From positions 8,837,001 to 8,901,000 of the forward strand of contig NZ_CP107902.1 of assembly GCF_036013935.1 (NCBI RefSeq): 64,000 nt of DNA, read 5' to 3'. A model generated the notes under the pieces. It was not told the DNA's origin, made no database searches, and worked only from the letters and a program-made list of their open reading frames with translations. Numbering within the stretch: position 1 is the stretch's first letter; each line of letters opens with the position of its first letter. Origin of the DNA: Streptomyces sp. NBC_00461 (lineage in GTDB: Bacteria > Actinomycetota > Actinomycetes > Streptomycetales > Streptomycetaceae). Shown here piece by piece: positions 42,401 through 50,969 of this stretch. The position numbers were made by a program, and so were the translations under genes.

Positions 42401-43215
42401 GCGAATCCGCCGTTGCTCATCAGGAGCTGGCCGTTGATCCACTGGCCCTCCGGCGAGCAGAGGAAGTCGACGAGGTGGGCGGTGTCCTGCGGGGTGCCGA
42501 GCCGGTTGAGCGGCGTCTGGCGAAGCACGTGTGAGCGCCCTTCGTCGGTCATCCAACCGGTGTCCACCGGCCCTGGGTTGATCACGTTGGCGGTGACGCC
42601 GAGGTGGGCGAGTTCGTGTGCGGCGGCCAGGGTGATGCGGTCGAGGGCGCCCTTGCTCGCGCCGTAGGGCAGGTTGCCCACGGTGTGGTCGCTGGTCAGG
42701 CTGATGATCCGGCCGCTGCCCGGCGCGGCGGCGAACCGCCGGCCGTACTCCCGGATCAGCAGCCAGGTGGCGCGGGCGTTGACGGTGAAGTGCCGGTCGA
42801 AGCTTTCGACGGTGGTGTCGAGAAGACCGGAGGCGACCGATTCGCAGTGGCACATCACCAGGGCGGAGACGCTGCCCAGGCTGCGCTCGACCTCGTCGAA
42901 GACGCGGGCCGGAGTGTCCGGGTCGGCCAGGTCCGCCTCGACGGCCGCGGTGGCGGCGCCGTTCTCTTTGAGGGCGTCGGCGATCGCGTCGGTCGCGCCG
43001 GACTCGCGGCCCCAGGTCATGCGCTCGTCGTAGGGGGTCCAGTAAGTGAAGGCGATGTCCCAGCCGGAGGCGGCCAGCCGGCGGGCGATGCCCGCGCCGA
43101 TGCCGGCGGTGCGACCTGCACCGGTGACCAGGGCGAGCGGGCGGACCGACGGATGGGGCGGCTCGGGAGTGGGGTCTCCTTGGCCGAGGTGTCCTTGGCT
43201 GCTGTTCGTCGTCAC
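42397..43215 (-). CDS. Short-chain dehydrogenase/reductase
   Basis: A 272-residue SDR with a slightly unusual cofactor loop TGAGRTAGIGAGIA, a conserved NARATWLL, and YGASKGA as the active-site pair. It resembles FabG-like reductases given as 3-ketoacyl-ACP reductase with a Gly-rich insertion. The N-terminal 25 residues are Pro/His-rich. It is divergent from the methyltransferase at 43302. Confidence 0.83.
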   Translation of the reverse strand: MTTNSSQGHLGQGDPTPEPPHPSVRPLALVTGAGRTAGIGAGIARRLAASGWDIAFTYWTPYDERMTWGRESGATDAIADALKENGAATAAVEADLADPDTPARVFDEVERSLGSVSALVMCHCESVASGLLDTTVESFDRHFTVNARATWLLIREYGRRFAAAPGSGRIISLTSDHTVGNLPYGASKGALDRITLAAAHELAHLGVTANVINPGPVDTGWMTDEGRSHVLRQTPLNRLGTPQDTAHLVDFLCSPEGQWINGQLLMSNGGFA

Positions 43216-43301
43216 AGTCCGAGATCGTCCGTGATCGGAACCGCTCGCGGCAACTGCCTTTCTCCCGGAAGGAGTTGGCCCGCTGGACTACCGTGCCTGC
43301 C

Positions 43302-43952
43302 ATGACCACGGACAACTGGCAGGCAGACACCCGAACGTCGTACGACACCGTCGCGGTCAGCTATGCCGAACAGGTGCGCGATGCCATCGCCGGACAGCAG
43401 TACCTTCGTATGGCTCTGGCGTTGTTCGCCGACAGTGTGCGCGCCGCGGGTGGCGGGCCGGTGGCCGATGTCGGCTGCGGCCCCGGCCACGTCACCGCCC
43501 ATCTGCACCGGCTCGGTGTCGACGCGTTCGGTGTCGATCTCTCCCCGGGGATGATCGACCAGGCCCGGCGCGACCACCCCGGCCTGCGGTTCGAGGTGGG
43601 CTCGATGACGGACCCGGGTCTCCCGGCCGCCTCGGTGGCCGGCCTGGTCGCCTGGCAGTCGCTGATCCACGTCCCCGACGGCGAAGTGCCCACGGTGTTC
43701 CGGCACTTCCACCGGGCTCTGCGTCCAGGCGGACCGCTGCAGCTGCTGTTTCACGTCGGCGACGGGTCGCGGTTGAAGACAGAGGGCTACGGCGGTCACC
43801 CGATGAGGGTGCATGTCCACCGCCGACGGCCGGACCGGGTGGCAACCTGGCTGCGTGAGGCGGGGTTCGAGATCGAGGCCCAGCTGCTGCTCGACCCGGA
43901 TGGTGCAGCTCCACAAGCGTTCCTGTTCGCACGCCGGGAGCCTCGCCGGTAG
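43302..43952 (+). CDS. SAM-dependent methyltransferase (class I)
   Basis: A 216-residue methyltransferase. SAM motif I is VADVGCGPGHVTAHL near residue 60, followed by GVDLSPGMIDQARR and AWQSLIHVPDGEVPTVF. A GTG 27 bp upstream is also in frame; the ATG at 43302 fits the family N-terminus (SYDTVAVSYAEQV). The substrate is unknown. Confidence 0.85.
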   Translation: MTTDNWQADTRTSYDTVAVSYAEQVRDAIAGQQYLRMALALFADSVRAAGGGPVADVGCGPGHVTAHLHRLGVDAFGVDLSPGMIDQARRDHPGLRFEVGSMTDPGLPAASVAGLVAWQSLIHVPDGEVPTVFRHFHRALRPGGPLQLLFHVGDGSRLKTEGYGGHPMRVHVHRRRPDRVATWLREAGFEIEAQLLLDPDGAAPQAFLFARREPRR

Positions 43953-43978
43953 GTCGGAGATCGCGCCCGGACCCGGCG

Positions 43979-44122
43979 CTACAGCAGGCCGATGTTGGTG
44001 AGCGGGAAGTTCCAGTCGTTGCTCTCGACATCGCCGCGGCCGTCCTGAGCCGCGGCCGGTACCGCGAACAGGATCAGCCCGGCGACGACGGCGGCCAGAG
44101 CGGCGATCACGCGACGCTTCAC
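43979..44122 (-). CDS. Small secreted peptide (47 residues)
   Basis: A 47-residue reading frame begins with GTG at 44122 after GGAGGAGGAA. It has a textbook signal peptide: VKRRV, a long hydrophobic stretch, then VPAAAQD. Cleavage after AAA would leave a mature peptide of about 22 residues rich in Asp/Asn/Gly (DGRGDVESNDWNFPLTNIG). No Cys is present. It may be a secreted structural or signalling peptide. It lies 3' of the broken MFS gene. Confidence 0.6.
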   Translation of the reverse strand: MKRRVIAALAAVVAGLILFAVPAAAQDGRGDVESNDWNFPLTNIGLL

Positions 44123-44214
44123 GGTTCCTCCTCCACGACGGCAGCAGCGACCACCCTGTGCCGAGCGGGCGGCCCCGCCCGCCCGGACACGCCGCTCGGC
44201 CCGTGGATTCAGCC

Positions 44215-45462
44215 GACCGGTGGCGGCGGCTCTTCGCGACGGCCTCCGTTCGGCAACCGAGCAGCCGGTCGCCGACCAGCACCGCGCAGGCCCCGACGGT
44301 CAGCAGCCCGCCGGAGAGGAAGGTGCCCCGCACGCCGGCGAGCGGCAGGACCAGTCCTCCGAGTGCGGCGCCCGCCGCGATACCGGCGTTGTAGGCACCG
44401 GAGTTCGCCGCGAGCGCGATGTCCGTGCGGCCCGGCGCGCACTGCAGCATCGCGTTCTGGGCGGTCATGAACACCGGCCCGAGCGCACCACCCATCAGCG
44501 CCAGGAACACCACGGCAGCCACCGGGTCGGTACCGGACGCGTACAGGCCGAGCATGCCCACCGCCTGCGTGGCCACGGCAGCGGTCAGTGCGGACCGTGG
44601 GAAGCGGTCCAGGAACATCCCGGTGATGCTCACCCCGGCCAGACACGCGACACCGAAGGCCACGAAGAGGACGCTGACCGTGCCCGGGGAGAACCCGCTC
44701 ACCTCGCCCAGGAACGTCACGATGTAGGTGAAGCCCGCGAACGCCCCGGTGGCGGACAGCGCTCCCGCCGCCAGCACCGTCCCGAACCGGCGGACATCGG
44801 GCCTGGTTCCGTAGGCGGCGGGCTCCTTCTCCGGACGCGAGGTCGGCAGCAGGACGGCGACCGTGACGAGTGAGACGAGCCCCAGCGCCGCCGGCGCGCC
44901 GATGGGCACCTGCCAGTGGCTCTGCCGGCCCAGCCAGGTCCCGGCGGGGACACCGAGGACGAGGGCGAGCGAACCGGCGACGGACAGCGCCCCGACCACC
45001 CCGCCCTTGGACCTCGGGCCCGAAAAGGCCCACCGCGACCGGCCCCGTCACGGCCCAGAACAGCGCCTGGGCCACAGCCGTCAGCAACCGCGCCGCAAGG
45101 AGCACCCCGTACGAGGTCGCCGGCGCCGCCACCAGACTGGACACGACCAGCGCGGCCAGCAGTCCGGTGAGCACATGACGTCGGGGCACGGCCCGTGGGA
45201 CGTGGGCGAGCGGCAGGGACGCGACCGCCACCGTCAGGCCGTAGCCGGTGACCAGAAGACCGACCGCCGGCAGGGAGACCCGCAGGCTCTCGGAGATGAG
45301 GTCCAGCAGACCGATCGGCAGGTTCTCCGCCGTGTTGAACGTGAAGGCGGCCAGCATCAGCGCGCCGAGCACCGTCGGCCTCCGCCATGGAGCCGGCGGC
45401 CGCCCGACCTCACGGCTTCTTCCCGCGCCCGTCCGTCGCGCCTGTTCTGTGACCCCTTCCAT
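44215..45462 (-). pseudogene. MFS transporter split by a one-base frameshift
   Basis: Residues about 1-155 (ATG 45462; AAFTFNTAENLPIGLLDLIS to VAVGLFGPEVQ) and the rest (VVGALSVAGSLALVLGVPAGTWLG to the last helices) lie in different frames. The switch falls at the C4 run 44999-45002 (G4 on the coding strand); removing one base restores a continuous DHA1-type drug-efflux protein of about 400 residues. The C-terminal end is not clear. It is either a recent inactivation or a sequencing error. Confidence 0.75.
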
Positions 45463-45520
45463 GCAACAAGCGCAACGGACTCACGGGTTCCTCCGCAACC
45501 GAATTCATCGGCCGCCTGTC

Positions 45521-48277
45521 TCAGCCGTCGGACTCCGGCGACGGGATGTAGGCGCCCGGCACGTCGTCCGGCGCGAAGACCTTGCTGTCACCGGGGTACG
45601 GCTTGGTCCAGTTGTGCGTCTGGTACCACGTGTAGCGGTTCATCTGCGTGGGGTTGGCGTAGTCGGGCACGGCGCCCGGCCCCGTCAGCCGCTGGTGCTT
45701 GGCCCAGGTCTTCCACTGCGCGGCGAGGTTCTGCCTGGCCTCCGGCACCGAGGTGGACGTCGGCGCGGCCGCCGCCTTGGTGTCCTGGGGCGCCGGGGTG
45801 TCCGAACCGCAGGTGGGCTGGGGGCTCACGCCGAGGGTCAGGGAGGTCCGGTTGGGCACCGCGGTGAACGGTGTGGTGTTCGCCTTCGGGGTGAACGCGC
45901 CGTACATCGGGGTGGCCGCGCTGTCGAGCTGGTTCATCGGGTGCATCCCGAGGATCTGCTCGATGGTGCGGACCATCGTGATCTGCGAGTAGTAGTGGTT
46001 GTCGACGGTGCCGTGCTTGGCGTACGGGCTGATCACCTGGACCGGGGCACGGTGGCCGTCGACGTGGTCGAGGCCGTTCTGCGAGTCGTCCTCGACGACG
46101 AAGATCGCCGAGTCCTTCCAGTACCTGCTGTGCGAGATCTCGTCGACCATCCTGCCGACCGCGAGGTCGTTGTCGGCGACCTCGGCGGACGCGTTCGCCG
46201 GACCGCCGGTGTGGTCGTTGGAGAACCAGAACATGTTCAGGTTCGCCGGACCGTTCTTCTCGAAGTCCTGCTTCCAGATCTGTTCCTTGTAGATGTCCGG
46301 GACATCGAGGTCGAACAGCGGGAAGCCCTGCACCGACACCTTGTTGAGCGAGGGGATCGCCGAACCCGTCTTGATCGGGTACGCCGTCTGCTGCCCCGTC
46401 GCGTCCATGTTCTTGGTGTCGCAGTACAGGTTCTGCCAGGTCGCGCCGGCCGGCTTGGTCTCCAGCGACTGGAACTCGCCGAAGTCCTTGACGGACTTGC
46501 CCGCCGCCTGCGCGCCGGACCAGATGAAACCGGTCTTCTGGTGGCCGAGGGCGTCGTTCTCGGTGTCGTAACTGCGCTGGTACTCACCGGCCGAGGACTC
46601 GGTGTACTCCGGGTTGTCCGACTGCATCAGCCAGTTGTGGCCCTCGGCGGAGTTCGTGCCGACGTCGTAGAAGTTGTCGTAGAGCCCGAACTGCGCGGCC
46701 AGCGCGTGCTGGTTGGGCGTCACGTTCTCGCCGAACGTCGTGAGCGACGAGTCGCCGTTGCCCTGTGGCAGGTCGCCGAAGACCTGGTCGTAGGTCCGGT
46801 TCTCCTTGACGAGCAGGAAGACGTGCTTGATCGTCGAGGGGTCGCCGAGGCGCACCGGGACCGGCAGCGCCTTCGCGTGGCCCTTGCCCTTGGCCGTCAG
46901 GACCGAGCCGGGCGTCCAGCCGTTCTGCCTGAATACCTTGGCGGTCTGGGCCCTGATGACGCTGTCGTCCGGCAGCTTGAACTGCGTCAGGCTCGACGTC
47001 GTGTCGTGGGTGCCGTGGCCGGCGCCGGCGGTGGGGCGGCGGGCGTCGATGCCGCGGGTGTTGGAGACGACCACCTGCTTGCCGACGGTGGCGATCTCCG
47101 AGGGGAAGTAGTCCGTGGGGAGCAGGCCGACATAGCGGGCCGGCTGCTGCGGGGAGGTGTAGCGGTAGACGGCGACCGCGTTGGCGCGGCCGAGCGTCAC
47201 CAGCAGACGACCGTCGTCGGTGAGCGTCACGGCGTTGGGCTCGTAGCCGACCGACGCCTCGGGCCACGGCTGGGTGGCGATGGTCTGTACGACCCTGTCC
47301 TTGGCCGTGTCGATGACCGAGACGCTGTTGTCGGCGGTGTTGGTGACGAACACCGCGCCCTTCTTGGCGTACACCGCGGTGGGGTGCAGACCGACGTCGA
47401 TGCTCGCGACCGCGACGGACGGGTCGGCCAGGTCGATGACGCTGACCGTGCCGGTGGTGGTGGCACCGGTGTCCGGGTCGGCCGGCACGTCGGTGCCGTA
47501 GGAGTTGATCGTGGTGTCGCCGACCCGGGCCGGGCGCCCGCCCTCGTTGCTGACGTAGAGCTTGTCGCCGACCATGGCCAGGCCGCGGGGGGCGGTGCCG
47601 ACGGCCCAGCTCCGCTTGACGGTTCCGGTGGCCGCGTCGATGGCGACCACCCGGTTCTGGCCGTTGACCGCGGAGTACACGGTGGAGCCGTCGGCCGAGA
47701 ACACGGCCGCGCCGACCAGCGCGTGCTTGGCGCCGTCGGCCGGGATCGAGACGGTCACCGGGTTGGAGAGCGTGCCGTCCGCGCCCACGGTGAACCTGGT
47801 GTAGCCGTCGGTCTGGCCCAGCCACAGCTGCTTGCCGTCGGGCGAGTACGCCGGGCCCTCCTGGCCGACGGAGCCGTTCTTGATGCGCAGGTCGTCGGCC
47901 GCGTTGGTGCCGGCCTTCTGCTTCACCTGGCCGGTCGCCAGGTCCATGACCACCAGCGACGCGTCACCGTCGGCGACCGCGGCCGTGAGGTGGGTGCCGT
48001 CCGGGCTGACCGCCGACGACATGATCTTGCCGTCGTTGATGACGGTGCGGCTGCCGTACGGCTTGATGTACTGGTCGCTGGAGATGACCTGCCCGTTGGC
48101 GGTCTCCTGGGCGACCTGCTGGGTGCCGAAATGCCACGTCGAGGCGACCGCGGCGCCCGTGACGCCGAGCGCGACCGCGATGCCTGCCGTCACCAGCATG
48201 GCGCGACGGCCGACGCGTCTGCCGAAGAGGTCGATCCGGTCCTTCTGCTCAACCCGGCGCTGCCGTGTTACCTGCAT
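45521..48277 (-). CDS. Beta-propeller/phosphoesterase exported protein
   Basis: A 918-residue protein. A basic n-region and hydrophobic segment (residues about 25-47) suggest export. An N-terminal YVTN-type seven-bladed propeller (about 60-440: SPDGTHLTAAV, VSNEGGRPARVGD) is followed by a phosphoesterase/phospholipase-C-like domain (about 485-790) with KENRTYDQVFGD, AEGHNWLMQSD and VEDDSQNGLDHVDGHR metal-site motifs. It should hydrolyse a phosphoester outside the membrane. It is last in an operon with an ABC exporter; the permease ends 3 bp upstream. Confidence 0.88.
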   Translation of the reverse strand: MQVTRQRRVEQKDRIDLFGRRVGRRAMLVTAGIAVALGVTGAAVASTWHFGTQQVAQETANGQVISSDQYIKPYGSRTVINDGKIMSSAVSPDGTHLTAAVADGDASLVVMDLATGQVKQKAGTNAADDLRIKNGSVGQEGPAYSPDGKQLWLGQTDGYTRFTVGADGTLSNPVTVSIPADGAKHALVGAAVFSADGSTVYSAVNGQNRVVAIDAATGTVKRSWAVGTAPRGLAMVGDKLYVSNEGGRPARVGDTTINSYGTDVPADPDTGATTTGTVSVIDLADPSVAVASIDVGLHPTAVYAKKGAVFVTNTADNSVSVIDTAKDRVVQTIATQPWPEASVGYEPNAVTLTDDGRLLVTLGRANAVAVYRYTSPQQPARYVGLLPTDYFPSEIATVGKQVVVSNTRGIDARRPTAGAGHGTHDTTSSLTQFKLPDDSVIRAQTAKVFRQNGWTPGSVLTAKGKGHAKALPVPVRLGDPSTIKHVFLLVKENRTYDQVFGDLPQGNGDSSLTTFGENVTPNQHALAAQFGLYDNFYDVGTNSAEGHNWLMQSDNPEYTESSAGEYQRSYDTENDALGHQKTGFIWSGAQAAGKSVKDFGEFQSLETKPAGATWQNLYCDTKNMDATGQQTAYPIKTGSAIPSLNKVSVQGFPLFDLDVPDIYKEQIWKQDFEKNGPANLNMFWFSNDHTGGPANASAEVADNDLAVGRMVDEISHSRYWKDSAIFVVEDDSQNGLDHVDGHRAPVQVISPYAKHGTVDNHYYSQITMVRTIEQILGMHPMNQLDSAATPMYGAFTPKANTTPFTAVPNRTSLTLGVSPQPTCGSDTPAPQDTKAAAAPTSTSVPEARQNLAAQWKTWAKHQRLTGPGAVPDYANPTQMNRYTWYQTHNWTKPYPGDSKVFAPDDVPGAYIPSPESDG

Positions 48278-48280
48278 GGA

Positions 48281-49639
48281 CTATCCCTTCGAGGTGGTGT
48301 CAAGCAGGTCGACGCTTCCGTCGAACTGCCAGAGCGGGTTGGGTGCGTCGCCTGTCGAGGTCCGCAGCAGGAAGTAGCCGTTCACTTCCTTCGGCCCGTC
48401 GCCGTCGGCCACGAACCGCCCGTCCGAGGTGATGTCGAGCTGGTAGATGGCGGTCCCCGCGACCGGTGCACTGGGGAGATGCCAGGTCACGACGCAACGC
48501 CAGTCGTTGCCCGCGCCCTCCTGGGCGGCTCGGCCGTCGCTCTTGGTGCAGGCGGCCGTGGCGCGCAGCTGCGCCTCGGTGACGGCGGGCCGGTGCAGCT
48601 GCCGGGTCTGCAGGCGGTAGAGGTGGGCGAACGCCGTGGCGAGTGACCGCTGGACCTTGTCCCGCTCGATGCCCGAGCCCAGGGAGGGGGTGGCCGCGGC
48701 GACCGCGGTGACGGTGAGGGCGGTCAGTGCGACCAGCGGCAGCAGCCCGACGGTGAGCGCGCGGCGCCCGGCACCGTCGTAGGCCGGGTTGGTGAAGTCG
48801 CGTCGCAGGAACAGCAGAAAGGCCAGCGCGGTCGCGAGCGCAGCCCACACCAGGCTGACCACGACGCCGGTCAGGAGTGGGGCGAGCTGCGCGGGGCCGG
48901 TGAACAGACCGTTCCAGGAGATGAAGGCGTAGCCGGGCAGGGCGAGTCGCACGGCGACGGGCAGCGGCAGCATCTGGGCGACCGACATCGCGAGCGCGAC
49001 GAGCGGGGGCAGCAGCAGCCCCATCGGGGACCGCCCCAGCGCGACCGATCCGAGGAACCCGATCGCGGCGAGGGCCAACGTCGGAGCGAGGGCGCAGCCC
49101 CAGGCGAGCAGGACCCGAACGGCCGCGTCCCCCGGCGCCAGCAGATGCCCGTCGAGACCGACCAGCGGCTGGTTGCCGACCGCCACGAGACCGCCGGCCG
49201 TGCTGGAGGCGGCGAGCCCCGCCATGAACAGCAGGACGACGGTGAGGCTGGCCAGCGCCTTCGCCACGAAGATCCGCCGGGGCGACCGGACCGCCACCAG
49301 CAGATGGCGCCAGGTCCCGAGCCGGTCCTCGACGGCGAACACATCGCCCGCCACCACCGAGGTCAGCAACGGCAGCGCCCAAGTGCCCGCGAAACCGAGC
49401 ATCACCAGCGGCCCGGCCCACCCCGTGGCGTGCATCCAGCGACCGAATAGGGTGTCGGACGGGAGCGTGCTCTGCCGGCTCACCCCCGCGACGAACAGCG
49501 CCGGCGCGATCCAGCAGGCGAGGACCAGCAGGCGGATCCGCCACTGCGAGACCAGCTTCACCAACTCGAAGCGATAGCCGCGCGAGACCGGGACGCGGCG
49601 GGCGACGGCGGCCTTGTCGTCGGCGACGGTCGCGGTCAT
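48281..49639 (-). CDS. ABC-2-type permease with C-terminal extracytoplasmic domain
   Basis: A 452-residue protein with about six membrane helices (LLVLACWIAPALFVAGV; GPLVMLGFAGTWALPLL; VVLLFMAGLA; and others), then a seventh near residue 305 and a C-terminal 130-residue soluble domain (WRCVVTWHLPSAPVAGTAIYQLDI..DGRFVADGDGPKEVNGYFLL). It overlaps the ATPase stop by ATGA. The soluble domain resembles the unknown tails found on some actinomycete ABC permeases and may contact the exported phosphoesterase encoded next. Confidence 0.85.
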   Translation of the reverse strand: MTATVADDKAAVARRVPVSRGYRFELVKLVSQWRIRLLVLACWIAPALFVAGVSRQSTLPSDTLFGRWMHATGWAGPLVMLGFAGTWALPLLTSVVAGDVFAVEDRLGTWRHLLVAVRSPRRIFVAKALASLTVVLLFMAGLAASSTAGGLVAVGNQPLVGLDGHLLAPGDAAVRVLLAWGCALAPTLALAAIGFLGSVALGRSPMGLLLPPLVALAMSVAQMLPLPVAVRLALPGYAFISWNGLFTGPAQLAPLLTGVVVSLVWAALATALAFLLFLRRDFTNPAYDGAGRRALTVGLLPLVALTALTVTAVAAATPSLGSGIERDKVQRSLATAFAHLYRLQTRQLHRPAVTEAQLRATAACTKSDGRAAQEGAGNDWRCVVTWHLPSAPVAGTAIYQLDITSDGRFVADGDGPKEVNGYFLLRTSTGDAPNPLWQFDGSVDLLDTTSKG

Positions 49640-50577
49640 CGGCCGGCCTCCTGCTGGTCCGTGAGGGCGAGGAACGCGGCCTCCAGAGGCGACACCACGG
49701 GCGCGAGTTCGCGCACCGCGATGCCCGACCGCACGAGCCCGGCCACCAGTTCGTCGAGGGCGGGCACCAGCGCGCGCACGACGAGCAGCCCGGCGTCCTG
49801 CCGTATGCCGGTGCCGTCGACGACCCGGATGCCGGCCGTGTCGGCGGCCAGCCGGCGTGCGGCAGGCAGGTCGGAGGTGCGCAGCCGGTAGTCGAGTTCA
49901 CGGTTCTCGGCGGCCAGCTTGCTCAGCGGGCCGGAGAAGACGACCCGTCCGGTGGCGAGGATGGTGACCTCGGAGCACAGTGCCTCAAGGTCGTCCATGC
50001 GGTGGCTGGAGAGCACGACACCGGTTCCGTCCGCGGCGAGCCGGGTGAGGACGGCGTGCACATGTCTCTTGCCCGCCGGATCAAGGCCGTTGGAGGGTTC
50101 GTCGAGCACGAGCAGCCGGGGCTTGGTGAGCAACGCGGCCGCGAGACCGAGTCGTTGACGCATTCCGAGGGAGAAGCCGCGGGTCCGGTCGTCGGCGACA
50201 TCGGTGAGCCCGACCTCGTCGAGTACGTCGTCGATCCCCGCCGTCCGTGCGTCGTGGCCGCGGAGTCCGGCCAGCGCCGCGAGGTTCTGCCGGGCCGTGA
50301 GCGAGGGGTAGAGGCCGGGCGCGTCCACGAAACCGGCGACCCCGTCGGGCGCGGCGAGCGCCCGCTCGACCGGCGTCCTCAGGATCTCCAGCCGGCCGCC
50401 GTCGGCGACGGCCAGGCCCAGCAGCAGGCCGAGCAAGGTCGTCTTGCCGGCGCCGTTCGGTCCGACCAGGCCGTGGATCTGACCCTGCGTCACATCCAGG
50501 TCGATGCCGTCGAGTGCGACGACATCGCCGAAGCGCTTGGCGATCCCACGGGCCCGGACCGCGAGGAGTCTGTCCAT
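49636..50577 (-). CDS. ABC exporter ATP-binding protein
   Basis: A 313-residue ATPase of the multidrug/bacitracin (CcmA-like) class: Walker A GPNGAGKTT near residue 40, signature SLGMRQRLGLA, Walker B LLVLDEPSNGLDP, and a C-terminal regulatory region. ATG 50577 after GGAGAAGGGA is preferred to a longer frame upstream. It is first in an operon with the permease (48281) and phosphoesterase (45521). Confidence 0.9.
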   Translation of the reverse strand: MDRLLAVRARGIAKRFGDVVALDGIDLDVTQGQIHGLVGPNGAGKTTLLGLLLGLAVADGGRLEILRTPVERALAAPDGVAGFVDAPGLYPSLTARQNLAALAGLRGHDARTAGIDDVLDEVGLTDVADDRTRGFSLGMRQRLGLAAALLTKPRLLVLDEPSNGLDPAGKRHVHAVLTRLAADGTGVVLSSHRMDDLEALCSEVTILATGRVVFSGPLSKLAAENRELDYRLRTSDLPAARRLAADTAGIRVVDGTGIRQDAGLLVVRALVPALDELVAGLVRSGIAVRELAPVVSPLEAAFLALTDQQEAGR

Positions 50578-50969
50578 AGTCCCTTCTCCTGCATCTCTCA
50601 GGGAACATAGGGACCACGCACAGCGCGGGCGGGGACGGCTGGTTGAACGCCCATGGAACGGATCGTCAAGGCATCGGCAAATGCGCGTGACGGACCGGCC
50701 GCTATCGGGCCAGACTTGGGCAACACCGCAGGCCTCGGAGCCCGTACGCAACGCCACTTCTCGTAGTGACCGGGCCGCCCTTCTCGTTCGACATGCACAT
50801 GGACGACATGGCGCTGAGCGGCAGGCGCGTGAGTGGGTGCGGCTCGTGATCCGTCCAGGGCAGCAAGCCTGCCCGGCCGTTACCCCCAGGGACCTTCCGT
50901 GATGCCCTGACCGACGTGATGCTGGGTGCGGACCTCGCTGTCGGAACCACCGGAACGACCGGAGATGCC
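50578..50969. other. Divergent promoter interval without a gene
   Basis: About 390 bp between the ABC ATPase (-) and DUF4157 (+) genes. Short frames here have no family resemblance or ribosome site. It must hold both promoters; no clear operator palindrome or -35/-10 pair was recognised. Confidence 0.45.

Noticed and set aside
45248..48646. Very long plus-strand open frame (over 1100 codons) opposite the phosphoesterase
   Set aside because: It mirrors the third-codon-position GC bias of the real minus-strand gene; its sequence is Val/Arg/Gly/Asp-rich low complexity with no domain.
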